A stretch of DNA of 64,000 nucleotides, from positions 310,001 through 374,000 of the forward strand of contig CAVTBX010000008.1 in assembly GCA_963733135.1 (NCBI GenBank). Direction: 5' to 3'. The stretch's first letter is position 1; the number at the start of each line of letters is the position of its first letter. Below are positions 24,716 through 33,577 of this stretch, in pieces. This DNA comes from CAVTBX01 sp963733135 (lineage in GTDB: Bacteria; Actinomycetota; Thermoleophilia; Gaiellales; Gaiellaceae). A program made the translations under genes and the position numbers. Below the pieces are notes generated by a model. The model saw only the letters and a list, made by a program, of their open reading frames with translations, searched no databases and was not told where the DNA came from.

Positions 24716-25429
24716 CTAGGTGGGGAAGTCGACGCGTAGTCCACAGCGCTCGAGGTCTTCGTCCAGATGAGAAGCGATGACGACGGCAAGCTCGGAGCGG
24801 CCCTCGATCATCTCCCAGAGACGGCTCCTGGCCGCGCGATCGAGCGATCGCGTCGGCTCGTCGAGGAGAAGGATGCGTGGCTGCCCGAGGAGTGATCGAG
24901 CGATCGCGAGCTGCTGAACCATGCCAGTCGAACAGCGGTCGACTCGTTCTGCAGCGATGTCAGGGATCGCGAGCTCAGCGATCACGCGGTCGACATCACG
25001 CTCGGCCGCCCGCTTCGTGCCGTGTCGAAGCCGGGCAAAGAAGATGAGATTTGCCCGCCCGGTGAGCCGGAGGTAGAACGAGCGCTCCTGCGAGAACGAG
25101 GCGCCGATCAGCTGACGGGCGGCAAACGAACCCGCCTCGTGTCGGCCGATCCGCACAGAGCCTCTGCTCGGAGTCAGCGTCCCGGCTACACATCGAAGAA
25201 CCGTCGTCTTGCCCGAGCCGTTCGGGCCGACGAATGCGACGCTCACGCCCGGCTCGAGCGTGAGGTCGAGCTGCTGCACTACATGCCGCACACCGAAGTC
25301 CCTCCCCAGGCGCTCGATCGCGAGGAGCGGCTCGCTCCGCCGGCCGGCGGTTCCCGAGGGAACCCGGATCTTGCGGGAGTCGAGGGCGAGGTTACGCTGC
25401 GACGGAATGACCCCGAGCCCCTTCCTCAC
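24716..25429 (-). CDS. ABC transporter ATP-binding protein, probable peptide exporter
   Basis: Nucleotide-binding subunit: Walker A VGPNGSGKTTVLR, a Q-loop region around GASFSQERSF, a degenerate signature STGMVQQLAIARSLL in place of LSGGQ, Walker B RILLLDEPTRSLD, and the H-loop VIASHLDED. The start is uncertain. No ATG lies near the domain beginning LLAIERLGRDFG; a GTG at 25429 gives about 35 extra residues and overlaps the divergent methyltransferase start by 23 bases. A later GTG would remove part of the first strand. Paired with the permease downstream. Confidence 0.85.
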   Translation of the reverse strand: MRKGLGVIPSQRNLALDSRKIRVPSGTAGRRSEPLLAIERLGRDFGVRHVVQQLDLTLEPGVSVAFVGPNGSGKTTVLRCVAGTLTPSRGSVRIGRHEAGSFAARQLIGASFSQERSFYLRLTGRANLIFFARLRHGTKRAAERDVDRVIAELAIPDIAAERVDRCSTGMVQQLAIARSLLGQPRILLLDEPTRSLDRAARSRLWEMIEGRSELAVVIASHLDEDLERCGLRVDFPT

Positions 25430-26258
25430 CGAGGTTGTCGTACGTGTGCTGCACGCCACCCGCCATGTCGACTCGGCGTACCAGCTTTTCGATCGCGCTC
25501 GCTCGGAGCTGGTAGCGGCGGCCGCTTCGGACCGCACGCTGACCCGCTTCAACGACTACGCGTACGGACGAAGCGGTTTCTACAACCCTGCCGCGAGCAG
25601 TTTTCGAGGCGAGCTCTTCCCTTGGGAGGAGGATGTCTTCGAGCGGTTCTTCCCTCCGCCCCCTGCCCGAGTGGCAGTCGGGGGCGCAGGCGGCGGACGC
25701 GAGGTTTTCGCGCTTCTCGAACGAGGCTATTCGGTCGTCGCGTTCGAACCCTCCGAAGAGCTCGCGGCCGCGATGGCGGCCGCCAAGCCTCCCGATGGGG
25801 AGCTCACGGTTCTGGTCGGCGGCTATGAGGGCCTCCCGCACCTTCGAGAAACTGATGACCGGCCTACGAAGCTCGAGGAATACGGCCCATTTGACGCGGC
25901 GCTCCTGGGCTGGGGCAGCTTTTCCCACTTGCGATCCGAGTCCGTTCGGATCGCGACGCTCAGGTCGATCGCGCAGACGACGTCGGGCCCGATCGTCGCG
26001 AGCTTTCTCGCCATCCGCGACGTCGATTCCCCGCCTCGGTCGCGACGCGGCCGTCTGCGCCGGGCCATCCCCCGGCGATCGGGCCGTGAGTTCGGCGATC
26101 GGTTCTCGGTATTCATCGGGTTCTTTCATGCGACGGATCCTGCTGAGGTGAATCGTCTTGCGAAGTCCGCGGGCCTCGAGGTCGTCCACGCGATCTTCGA
26201 CGAGCGTGACACGAACTGGCCGCATGTCGTCTTCGCGCCTTCGGCTGAACGCGCTTAG
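25407..26258 (+). CDS. Class I SAM-dependent methyltransferase-like protein at the lasso cluster edge
   Basis: 283 aa. The central motif ARVAVGGAGGGREVFALLERGYSVVAFEPSEELA is a Rossmann SAM-binding loop with the acidic residue at the end of strand 2 (AFEPS). Later, YGPFDAALLGWGSFSHL corresponds to motif IV. The substrate is unknown. Because it starts back to back with the exporter ATPase and has no catabolic motif, a tailoring role on the lasso peptide is plausible but unproven. Its TAG overlaps the TAA of the convergent mutase gene. Confidence 0.75.
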   Translation: MTPSPFLTEVVVRVLHATRHVDSAYQLFDRARSELVAAAASDRTLTRFNDYAYGRSGFYNPAASSFRGELFPWEEDVFERFFPPPPARVAVGGAGGGREVFALLERGYSVVAFEPSEELAAAMAAAKPPDGELTVLVGGYEGLPHLRETDDRPTKLEEYGPFDAALLGWGSFSHLRSESVRIATLRSIAQTTSGPIVASFLAIRDVDSPPRSRRGRLRRAIPRRSGREFGDRFSVFIGFFHATDPAEVNRLAKSAGLEVVHAIFDERDTNWPHVVFAPSAERA

Positions 26259-27919
26259 AAGACCGGTGTTTCGCGCCAGACGCCCCAGACCTCGCGCAGG
26301 GCGTCGCACATCTCGCCCATGGTCACGTACGCCTTCGACGCTTCGATGATGGCAGGCATGAGGTTCTTGTCGTCCTCTGCCGCCTCCCGCTTGAGCCGAG
26401 CCAGCGCTTGCTCGGCCGCTGCCGAGTCACGCTTCGCGCGAAGCGCCTGCACCCGCTCGACCTGCTTGCGCTCGAGCGCGGGGTCGATGTGGAGGATGTC
26501 GAGTTCCTTCTCGTCGGGCTCCTCGTAACGGTTGACCCCGACGATCACGCGCTTGCCCGCTTCGACCTCGCTCTGGTAGCGGAAGGACGCCTCGGCGATC
26601 TCGCGCTGGAAGAAGTTCTCCTTGATGGCGGCGATGACCCCGCCGAACTCGCGGATCCGGCCGAAGTACTCGTAGGCCTCCGCCTCGAGGCGGTTCGTGA
26701 GCTCCTCCACGACGTAGGAGCCGCCGAGCGGGTCGATCGTGGAGGCGACACCGGTCTCGTGGGCGATCACCTGCTGCGTCCGGAGCGCGAGCTTGACCGC
26801 GTGCTCCGTCGGGAGGGCGAGCGCCTCGTCGAAGGAGTTCGTGTGGAGCGACTGCGTGCCGCCGAGGACCGCCGCGAGCGCCTCGAGAGCCGTCCGGACG
26901 ATGTTCACCTCGGGCTGCTGCGCGGTCAGCGAAACTCCGGCGGTCTGCGTGTGGAAGCGCATGAGCCAGGAACGCGGATTCTTGGCGCCGTAGCGCTCCC
27001 GCATCTCCTTGGCCCAGATCCGCCGAGCCGCCCGGTACTTGGCGATCTCCTCGAAGAAGTCGATGTGGGCGTTGAAGAAGAACGAGAGCCGGGGTGCGAA
27101 CGAGTCGACGTCGAGCCCGCGGGCCATCGCGGCCTCCACGTAGGCGAAGCCGTCTGCCAGGGTGAACGCGAGCTCTTGCGCGGCGGTCGAGCCTGCCTCG
27201 CGGATGTGGTAGCCCGAGATCGAGACCGGGTGCCACAGCGGCACCTCCTCGGCGCAGAACTCGATCATGTCCACGCAGAGCCGCATGGACGGCTCGGGCG
27301 GAAAGATCCACTCCTTCTGGGCGATGTACTCCTTGAGGATGTCCGTCTGGATCGTCCCGCGCAGGCGGTCGCGCGCGACGCCCTGCTCCTCGCCGACGCA
27401 GATGTAGAACGCGAGCAGCATCGCGGCAGGCGCGTTGATCGTCATGGAGGTGGAGACCTCGTCGAGCGGGATGCCCGCGAACAGCTGCTCCATGTCCTCC
27501 AGGGAATCGATCGCGACGCCCTCGCGGCCGACCTCGCCGAGCGACTTCGGGTGATCGGAGTCGTAGCCCATGAGGCTCGGCATGTCGAAGGCGGTCGAGA
27601 GGCCGGTCTGGCCGTGCTGGAGGAGGTAGCGGAAGCGCTCGTTCGTCTCCTCTGCGGTGCCGAAGCCGGCGAACTGGCGCATCGTCCAGAGCCGGCCGCG
27701 GTACATGGACGGGTAGACGCCGCGGGTGTACGGGTAGACGCCGGGCCACCCGAGGTCGCGCTCGTAGTCGAGTTCGACGTTGTCGGGCGTGTAGAGGGGC
27801 TCTAGTTCGAGCCCGGACATGGTGGAGAAGAGCGCGTCGCGCTCGGGTTTCGCCTCGTAGACCTCGCGGCGCCACTCGGCGGTTCCGTCGAGCTCCTGCC
27901 TGTCCTCGGTCGTCGCCAT
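26255..27919 (-). CDS. Methylmalonyl-CoA mutase, large catalytic subunit
   Basis: 554-aa TIM-barrel subunit of the AdoCbl-dependent mutase interconverting methylmalonyl-CoA and succinyl-CoA. Blocks: GVYPYTRGVYPSMYRGRLWTMRQFAGFG, NERFRYLLQHGQTGLSTAFDMPSLMGYDSDHP, INAPAAMLLAFYICVGEEQG, and MRFHTQTAGVSLTAQQPEVNIVRTALEALAAVLGGTQSLHTNSFDEALALPT. It ends without the cobalamin domain, which is encoded at 14969-15370. ATG 27919 gives MATTEDRQELDG; an upstream in-frame start adds only low-similarity residues. Ethylmalonyl- or isobutyryl-CoA mutase specificity cannot be excluded by eye. Confidence 0.93.
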   Translation of the reverse strand: MATTEDRQELDGTAEWRREVYEAKPERDALFSTMSGLELEPLYTPDNVELDYERDLGWPGVYPYTRGVYPSMYRGRLWTMRQFAGFGTAEETNERFRYLLQHGQTGLSTAFDMPSLMGYDSDHPKSLGEVGREGVAIDSLEDMEQLFAGIPLDEVSTSMTINAPAAMLLAFYICVGEEQGVARDRLRGTIQTDILKEYIAQKEWIFPPEPSMRLCVDMIEFCAEEVPLWHPVSISGYHIREAGSTAAQELAFTLADGFAYVEAAMARGLDVDSFAPRLSFFFNAHIDFFEEIAKYRAARRIWAKEMRERYGAKNPRSWLMRFHTQTAGVSLTAQQPEVNIVRTALEALAAVLGGTQSLHTNSFDEALALPTEHAVKLALRTQQVIAHETGVASTIDPLGGSYVVEELTNRLEAEAYEYFGRIREFGGVIAAIKENFFQREIAEASFRYQSEVEAGKRVIVGVNRYEEPDEKELDILHIDPALERKQVERVQALRAKRDSAAAEQALARLKREAAEDDKNLMPAIIEASKAYVTMGEMCDALREVWGVWRETPVF

Positions 27920-28032
27920 CAGCCTCTCTTCGATTGTACGCGCGCTTCGTCTGCCCTCCCTCGACCTGCCCGAACGAGGGAAATCGCTCACCTGCCGCCC
28001 CGCGACGCCGATGCGACGTACGAGGCGTGGCG

Positions 28033-28590
28033 ATGCTTCACAGACTGCGGCGGAAGTCTCCCCGGCCGTGCACGGCCGGCGGCTGCATGCCTGAGCTCGC
28101 GGGACGAACGCAGGTCATCCTCGCTGCGCTGATCGTGAGCACGTCCCTGGCGGCTTTCCAGCTCTCGTCGGTGCATAAGGACCTCGCGGAACTCCCCGTG
28201 TTCGTGGTGGACGCGCTGGGAGAGCCCCGCGAGGAGGATTCGGCCGGGACGGGCTGGCGGACATTCGAGAACGGTGTCTCGCGCCGCACGGCCTGGGGCC
28301 ACGAGTCGATCGCTTACCGCGGTGCGCGACCGGAGAAGTACCTGACGGTGTCGGAGCGTCAAGGCGTTCGCGTCTGGCGCTGGCGGCTCGCCGCCCAGGA
28401 GGCGGGCGCGGCGGCGCCTGTCGTACGCATCCTCGACGCTGCCGGACACTCGCTCTCGCAGGCAAACCTGCGCTGGTCGGTGCGTCGGGACGGGAGCCGA
28501 TGGCTCGTCCGGCTCCGCGTCGCCGACGCCAATCTCCCGTTGCCCTACGTGCTCGAGCCGATGACGGTGGCGCAGCGGGGGATCCGCTAG
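28033..28590 (+). CDS. Hypothetical protein with one N-terminal hydrophobic segment
   Basis: About 185 aa. A hydrophobic stretch (QVILAALIVSTSLAAFQL) near the N-terminus suggests a signal anchor. The rest contains GWRTFENGVSRRTAWGHESIAYRG and repeated W/R-rich strands (VRVWRWRLAA, RWLVRLRVADA), probably a beta-structured extracellular domain. I do not recognise the family. ATG 28033 or ATG 28087 are possible starts. The stop codon shares a palindromic CTAG with the stop of the convergent adenosyltransferase gene. Confidence 0.5.
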   Translation: MLHRLRRKSPRPCTAGGCMPELAGRTQVILAALIVSTSLAAFQLSSVHKDLAELPVFVVDALGEPREEDSAGTGWRTFENGVSRRTAWGHESIAYRGARPEKYLTVSERQGVRVWRWRLAAQEAGAAAPVVRILDAAGHSLSQANLRWSVRRDGSRWLVRLRVADANLPLPYVLEPMTVAQRGIR

Positions 28591-29174
28591 CGCGACGCGC
28601 CCGGGCGCCAGAGCGGCTCGGGGGCGCCGGCCGACGCGTTCGCGACGCGCGCCAGGATGAAGAGGAGATCCGAGAGGCGGTTCAGGTAGGCCAACGCCTC
28701 CGCGTTGACGTCGTGCTCTGCGTCGAGGGCAACAGCCAGCCGCTCGGCGCGACGGCAGATGGTCCGTGCGAGGTGGAGCCTGGCCGCGGTCTCGGTGCCG
28801 CCGGGGAGCACGAAGCTCCGGAGCGGCTCGAGCCCGTCGTTGGCCCGGTCGCAGAGCTCCTCAAGCGCTTCGACCTGGGAGCTCTCCACGCGGAGCCGCT
28901 CCCGCCGATCGTCCTCGAGCGGCACGGAGAGGTCGGCGCCGAGGTCGAAGAGCTCGTTCTGGATCCGCTCGAGCGTGTCACGGAGATCGGGCTCGACGGC
29001 GCCGGCGAGGACGAGCCCGAGCGCGGCGTTCAGCTCGTCGACGGTGCCGTACGCCTCAATCCGCGCGTCGGTCTTCGGAACGCGCGAGCCGTCACCCAGG
29101 CTCGTCTCGCCCGCGTCCCCAGCGCGCGTGTAGATCCGGTCGAGCCGGACGGGCTCGTCGCGCCGGCGGGTCAT
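28587..29174 (-). CDS. Cob(I)alamin adenosyltransferase, PduO type
   Basis: 195-aa enzyme making adenosylcobalamin from ATP and reduced cobalamin, the cofactor of the mutase next door. Signature N-terminus RIYTRAGDAGETSLGDGSRVPK, AYGTVDELNAALGL, IQNELFDLGADLSVP, and the C-terminal FVLPGGTETAARLHLARTICRRAERLAVAL with YLNRLSDLLFILAR. ATG 29174 overlaps the acyl-CoA dehydrogenase stop as ATGA. Placed close to the mutase large subunit, it supports an active methylmalonyl-CoA pathway. Confidence 0.95.
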   Translation of the reverse strand: MTRRRDEPVRLDRIYTRAGDAGETSLGDGSRVPKTDARIEAYGTVDELNAALGLVLAGAVEPDLRDTLERIQNELFDLGADLSVPLEDDRRERLRVESSQVEALEELCDRANDGLEPLRSFVLPGGTETAARLHLARTICRRAERLAVALDAEHDVNAEALAYLNRLSDLLFILARVANASAGAPEPLWRPGASR

Positions 29175-30322
29175 GCCGGGGCTGCCGCCCGCTCGGCGAG
29201 GCCGAGGATGGAGCGTGCGATGACGATCCGCTGGATCTCGCTCGTGCCCTCGTAGATCTCCGTGATCTTGGCGTCCCGGTAGTAGCGCTCGACGGGGAAC
29301 TCCGTCGTGTAGCCGTAGCCGCCGAGCACCTGGATCGCCTCGGAGGTCTGGCGCCGCGCGACGGCCGACGCGAAGAGCTTCGCCTTGGCGCCGGCCTCGC
29401 CGTGCGGCTCGCCGCGATCGCGGAGCCAGGCCGCCTTCCAGACGAGGAGCCGCGCGGCGTCGATCTCGGTGGCCATGTCCGCAAGCTTCCACTGGATGGC
29501 TTGGAAGTCCGCGATCGGCCGCCCGAACTGCTCTCGCTCGCGTGCGTACTCGCGGGCCACATCGTAGGCAGCCTGCGCGATGCCGACCGCCTGCGCAGCG
29601 ATTCCGATCCGCCCGCCGTCCAGCGTGGCGAGCGCGATCGAAAAGCCTCTGCCCTCCTCGCCGAGGATCCGGTCGCGCTCGACACGCACCCCTTCGAGGA
29701 CGAGGTCGACGGTCGAGCTCGAGTGGAGCCCGAGCTTCTCGGCCTCACCGGCGACGGTCAGCCCGTCGGCGCCCCCATCGACGAGGAAGGTCGTGATCCC
29801 TGCCTCGGCCCGCGCGAACAGGAGGATCGTGCCGCCGCAAGCGCCGTTCGTGATCCACTGCTTCGTCCCCGTGAGCCGGAAGCCGTCGCCGTCGGGCTCG
29901 GCCCGCGTGAGGAGTGCGCTCGCATCAGAGCCCGAGCCGGACTCGGTCAGCGCGAACGCGCCCATGGTCTCGCCGCGGGCAAGCGGCGGCACGAAGCGCT
30001 CGCGCTGCTCGTCAGTCCCGTAGTTCACGATCGGCAGCGTCGCGGCGCTCGTATGCACCGCGACCGTGACACCTACGCCTGCGTCGGCGCGCGACAGCTC
30101 CTCGAGCACGAGGATGTAGGAGAGGAAGTCGGCCCCGGCTCCGTCGAGCTCCTCCGGCACGCAGACGCCCATGAGCCCGAGCTCACCGAGCTTGCCGAAG
30201 AGCTCGGCTGGAAAGCGATGCTTGCGATCCCATTCGGCCGCGTGCGGCTCGATCTCGGCGGCTGCAACCTCCCGTGCGAGCGCCTGGATCTCGCGCTGCT
30301 CGGGCGTCAGCTCGAAGTCCAT
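29171..30322 (-). CDS. Acyl-CoA dehydrogenase
   Basis: 383-aa FAD enzyme that oxidises acyl-CoA and hands electrons to ETF. Family signatures are FALTESGSGSDASAL, GTKQWITNGACGGTILLFAR, GEEGRGFSIALATLDGGRIGIAAQAVGIAQAAYDVA and the C-terminal IQVLGGYGYTTEFPVERYYRDAKITEIYEGTSEIQRIVIAR. The Glu in YEGTSEIQ is the catalytic base position of the short-chain group. Chain-length specificity is not readable. Cotranscribed with the cobalamin adenosyltransferase. Confidence 0.94.
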   Translation of the reverse strand: MDFELTPEQREIQALAREVAAAEIEPHAAEWDRKHRFPAELFGKLGELGLMGVCVPEELDGAGADFLSYILVLEELSRADAGVGVTVAVHTSAATLPIVNYGTDEQRERFVPPLARGETMGAFALTESGSGSDASALLTRAEPDGDGFRLTGTKQWITNGACGGTILLFARAEAGITTFLVDGGADGLTVAGEAEKLGLHSSSTVDLVLEGVRVERDRILGEEGRGFSIALATLDGGRIGIAAQAVGIAQAAYDVAREYAREREQFGRPIADFQAIQWKLADMATEIDAARLLVWKAAWLRDRGEPHGEAGAKAKLFASAVARRQTSEAIQVLGGYGYTTEFPVERYYRDAKITEIYEGTSEIQRIVIARSILGLAERAAAPA

Positions 30323-30352
30323 GGCCGCAGGATACGGCGGCCCGCGCCAGGA

Positions 30353-31432
30353 CTACCCGTACGCGAGAACGCGCTCTGCCGTCGCGAACTCCTCACGGAC
30401 GGAGCGGAGCTCGGACTCGCAGCGCCGGAAGGCGTCGACCACGCCCGGGTCGAACTGGCGCCCGGCCTGGTCGAAGATCTCGTGCCGCGCGACGTCCCAG
30501 CTCTGCGCGCGGCGGTACGGTCGGTCGCTCGTCATCGCGTCGAGCGAGTCGGCGACGGCGAAGATCCTGGCGCCGAGCGGAATCTCGTCGCCGCGGACGC
30601 CGTCCGGGTAGCCGGCGCCGTCCCAGCGCTCGTGGTGGCTCCTGACGATGCACAACCCCTCGCCTGCGAGGAAGGCGACACCCCCGAGCATCTGCTCGCC
30701 GAGCGTCGTGTGCGACTGCATGTGCCTCCGCTCCGACGTGGTCAGCGGGCCGGGCTTCTGGAGGATCTGGTCGGGGATCCCGATCTTGCCGACGTCATGG
30801 AGAAGGAAGCCGTAGGTCGCGCTCTGGCTGGCGGCTAGAACCGGCTCAACGCCTTCCGCGAGGGTCAGCGCATACCGCTGCACACGTTGGGAATGGGCTC
30901 GCGTCCCAGTGTCCTTCGTCTCGAGTGCGCTCGTCAGCGCCGCAACCGTCTCCTCGTAGGCTTCCTGGACGAGGATCCGCTGTCCTCGCTCCACCTCCAG
31001 CAGGTGCCGGAGGTCGCGCGCGTAGAGCATGAGCTGCTCGCCGGGGTCGCGCTTGCCCGCAGCCCGGAACGGGATGCCGTAGAGACCTCCGGCAAGGCGC
31101 TCGACGACGGCGAGGAGCTCGAGCGGGCTGAACGGCTTCAGGAGGTACTCGTCGGCGCCGGCCGCGAACCCCTCCTCCGCGGTGCGCGTGCCGGAGCCGG
31201 TCAGGATCAGCACGTTGATTCCGCGCGTCGCCTCGTTCGCTTTCAGGCTCCGGCAGTAGTCGAGCCCGCTCATGCCGGGCATCGAGATGTCGAGCACGAT
31301 CACGTCCGGCTGGAACTCCGGTACGAGCTCGCGCGCGCGCTCGGCGCTCTCGGCCTCCTCGACCTCGATGTCCACGAACTCGAACGTCGTGCGCAGGAGG
31401 GCCCTGAAGGCCCCGTCGTCGTCTACCACCAA
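30353..31432 (-). CDS. Response regulator with HD-GYP domain
   Basis: An N-terminal receiver domain (VVDDDGAFRALLR; phosphoacceptor Asp in DVIVLDISMPGMSG; Thr in ILTGSGTR; Lys in YLLKPFSP) is joined to an HD-GYP domain (GFLLHDVGKIGIPDQIL, RSHHERWDGAGYPDGVRGDEIPLGARI, DSLDAMTSDRPYR). HD-GYP proteins hydrolyse cyclic-di-GMP or related dinucleotides. A TTG at 31432 or GTG at 31429 starts the protein, after a GGAGAGGGGGG stretch. No partner histidine kinase is adjacent. A perfect 8-bp inverted repeat at 31506-31525 lies upstream. Confidence 0.9.
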   Translation of the reverse strand: MVVDDDGAFRALLRTTFEFVDIEVEEAESAERARELVPEFQPDVIVLDISMPGMSGLDYCRSLKANEATRGINVLILTGSGTRTAEEGFAAGADEYLLKPFSPLELLAVVERLAGGLYGIPFRAAGKRDPGEQLMLYARDLRHLLEVERGQRILVQEAYEETVAALTSALETKDTGTRAHSQRVQRYALTLAEGVEPVLAASQSATYGFLLHDVGKIGIPDQILQKPGPLTTSERRHMQSHTTLGEQMLGGVAFLAGEGLCIVRSHHERWDGAGYPDGVRGDEIPLGARIFAVADSLDAMTSDRPYRRAQSWDVARHEIFDQAGRQFDPGVVDAFRRCESELRSVREEFATAERVLAYG

Positions 31433-31531
31433 GAGACGCAGACGCGCCCCCCTCTCCGGTTGATCCTGTCTCTTTATCGGTCAGATCCCGAAAATCCTTT
31501 GATTCTTTCGCCAAACGTGGCGAAAATGGAT

Positions 31532-32923
31532 TCAGCCCGAGTGGTACTCGAAGAAGCCGCGACCGCTCTTTCGGCCGAGCCGCCCGGCCTCGACGTGCTC
31601 CACGAGCAGCGGGCAGGGCGCGTACTTGTCGCTGCCTAGGCCCTCGTGGAGAACCTCCATGATCGCGACGCAGGTGTCGAGCCCGATCAGGTCGGCGAGC
31701 GCGAGCGGCCCCATCGGATGGGCGAAGCCGAGCTTCGCGATCGTGTCGATGGCCTCCGCTTCTGCGACCCCCTCGTGAAGCGCCCAGACGGCCTCGTTTA
31801 CGTAGGGCATTAGGATCCGATTCGAGACGAAGCCGGGAAAGTCGTTGGCGACGGCGGGTGTCTTACCTAGATCCTCGGCCAGCCGGGTGACCGCGCCGGC
31901 CGTCTCGTCGGAGGTCTCCCGCCCGCGCACGACCTCGACCAGGCGGAGCACGGGCACGGGGTTGAAGAAGTGCATTCCGATCACGCGGTCGGGGCGGCTC
32001 GTGGCGGCGGCGAGCGTCGTGATCGGGATCGAGGACGTGTTCGAGGCGAGAATGGCCCCCTCCGGAAGAATCGCGTCTGCGCGCCGGAAGACGTCCTCCT
32101 TCACGCCGGCGTCCTCAACGACCGCCTCCACCATGAGATCGGCGGGCACGAGGTCGTCGGCAGGCTCGATCCTTGCCAGAACCTCGTCGGGCTCCGGGCC
32201 GCCCTTCTCGGCCAGCCGGGTCAGGCTCTTCCGCATCGCGGCGAGCCCGCGCTCGACGGCGCCCGGAGCCGCGTCGTGGAGCGAGACATGCCGGCCGGAG
32301 GTCGCGACGACCTGGGCGATGCCGCCGCCCATCTGGCCGGCGCCGACGACGAGCACGTGCTCGAGCTCCACGGGTGCGGAACCTAACGGCCAGGCGTCGC
32401 CCGCGAGCCACTCCTCACGCGTCAGCGAGCACATGACGTAGTCGTCGCGGCCGTCCGAGGTCGGGTAGTACGAGCGCAGGACGCCCTCTTCTCGGAACCC
32501 GAGGCGCCGCAGGAGCGCGCGCATCGGGAGGTTCCAGCCGGCCGTGGATGCCTGCACGCGTGCCGCTTCCTCAGCGTCGAAGAGGTGATCGACCAGGAGC
32601 CGCGTCGCCTCGAGCCCGAAGCCCCTGCCCCGATCCTGCTCGTCGAAGACGGATACGCCGATCTCGAACACGCCGGGCGGGAACGCGCCGGCGGGGGAGC
32701 GGGCGTCCACGTCGCCAACGAGCCGCCGTTCGGCCTCGATCCCGAGCGCAAGCCGGCCGCGGACGAACCGTCCGGAGCATGCGATCCGCCTCTTGATCGC
32801 CTCTCGACTCGGGCGACGGACGCCCTCTGGCAGCGCCACTCGCCGGGATTCCTCGACGAGCACGTCGACCTCGTCTGGGCGCAGCGGCCGAAGAGCGACC
32901 TTCTCGCCGCGGATGCGGATCAC
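31532..32923 (-). CDS. Fusion of GNAT acetyltransferase and 3-hydroxyacyl-CoA dehydrogenase
   Basis: 463 aa. Residues 1-172 are a GNAT domain (KVALRPLRPDEVDVLVEE; acetyl-CoA loop DRGRGFGLEATRLLVDHLF; GWNLPMRALLRRLGFREEGVLR). Residues 187-463 are a complete 3-hydroxybutyryl-CoA dehydrogenase: NAD site VLVVGAGQMGGGIAQ, SNTSSIPITTLAAAT, catalytic His region IGMHFFNPVPVLRLVEVV, PGFVSNRILMPYVNEAV and HPMGPLALADLIGLD. The dehydrogenase is normal length, so the GNAT part is an N-terminal addition. No stop or start-like junction separates them, so a single bifunctional protein is encoded unless sequence errors removed a boundary. Confidence 0.88.
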   Translation of the reverse strand: MIRIRGEKVALRPLRPDEVDVLVEESRRVALPEGVRRPSREAIKRRIACSGRFVRGRLALGIEAERRLVGDVDARSPAGAFPPGVFEIGVSVFDEQDRGRGFGLEATRLLVDHLFDAEEAARVQASTAGWNLPMRALLRRLGFREEGVLRSYYPTSDGRDDYVMCSLTREEWLAGDAWPLGSAPVELEHVLVVGAGQMGGGIAQVVATSGRHVSLHDAAPGAVERGLAAMRKSLTRLAEKGGPEPDEVLARIEPADDLVPADLMVEAVVEDAGVKEDVFRRADAILPEGAILASNTSSIPITTLAAATSRPDRVIGMHFFNPVPVLRLVEVVRGRETSDETAGAVTRLAEDLGKTPAVANDFPGFVSNRILMPYVNEAVWALHEGVAEAEAIDTIAKLGFAHPMGPLALADLIGLDTCVAIMEVLHEGLGSDKYAPCPLLVEHVEAGRLGRKSGRGFFEYHSG

Positions 32924-32947
32924 GGCCCTGAGGCTAACTGTCCCCGG

Positions 32948-33577
32948 TTAGCGGCAGACCGCTGCGGCGGCGGGCATGGGAACGATCTCGGGCTCACCGT
33001 TAGGCTCGACCACAAGCCCGAACGCCGTCGAGACATCGCCGGAGCTCCCGTCGTCGGTCTCGAAGTACACGAAGGTCTGGAGCTCGTACGCGCCCGGCTC
33101 GAGCTGCACGCGCCACCGCGTCTCGGCGCCGCGCTCGAGGAAGATCCGCGCCACAGTGGCGGCCTTGCACCCGGCCGGCGAGATCTGCGCCTCCCCGATG
33201 CAGCTCACGTCGCGCGCCCCGCAGCCCTCGGCCTTCACGGCTCGGGCGCCCTCGAGGACGATCGCGATCGTCTCGCCCGGCCGGACGACGTTTGCCTGCT
33301 CTGCCTCAGGAGGCCGGGCCGCATCGGCGCACATGCCCTGGCCCATCTGGTTGTTCGTGATGCAGTACGACCCCTTCGGGCCGACCTGGCGTCCACCGTC
33401 GCTGACGAGGACGACCGGAGGAGGTTGGATCCCGCCCTCGGGCGGCTCGGGATCCTTGTCGGGCTCGATCTCCTGCGTTGTGGTCGGGTCCGGCTCGGCG
33501 CCCGGAGTGTCACCGCTCGCCTGGCCGCAGCCGGCGACGAGCACAGCAAGTCCGAGCAGGAGCAGCACAGATCTCAT
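32948..33577 (-). CDS. Putative lipoprotein of unknown function
   Basis: 209 aa. A lipoprotein signal peptide is clear: MRSVLLLLGLAVLVAGCGQ, with lipobox LVAGC. It is followed by a Pro/Asp/Glu-rich linker and a globular domain with four to six cysteines (GSYCITNNQMGQGMC, AEGCGARDVSCIG, GCKAATVARI) that may form disulfides. Exported and membrane-anchored. Family not recognised. Confidence 0.65.
   Translation of the reverse strand: MRSVLLLLGLAVLVAGCGQASGDTPGAEPDPTTTQEIEPDKDPEPPEGGIQPPPVVLVSDGGRQVGPKGSYCITNNQMGQGMCADAARPPEAEQANVVRPGETIAIVLEGARAVKAEGCGARDVSCIGEAQISPAGCKAATVARIFLERGAETRWRVQLEPGAYELQTFVYFETDDGSSGDVSTAFGLVVEPNGEPEIVPMPAAAAVCR

Noticed and set aside
30000..30840. Very long plus-strand open frame across the acyl-CoA dehydrogenase and HD-GYP genes.
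   Set aside because: It runs antisense to two well-supported genes and shows no recognisable domain.
31506..31525. Perfect palindrome TTTCGCCA-aacg-TGGCGAAA upstream of the HD-GYP gene, resembling the TTTGGCGAAA of the dispersed repeat ends.
   Set aside because: It is only 20 bases, lacks the rest of the repeat and is not TA-flanked; as an operator it matches no regulator consensus I can name.
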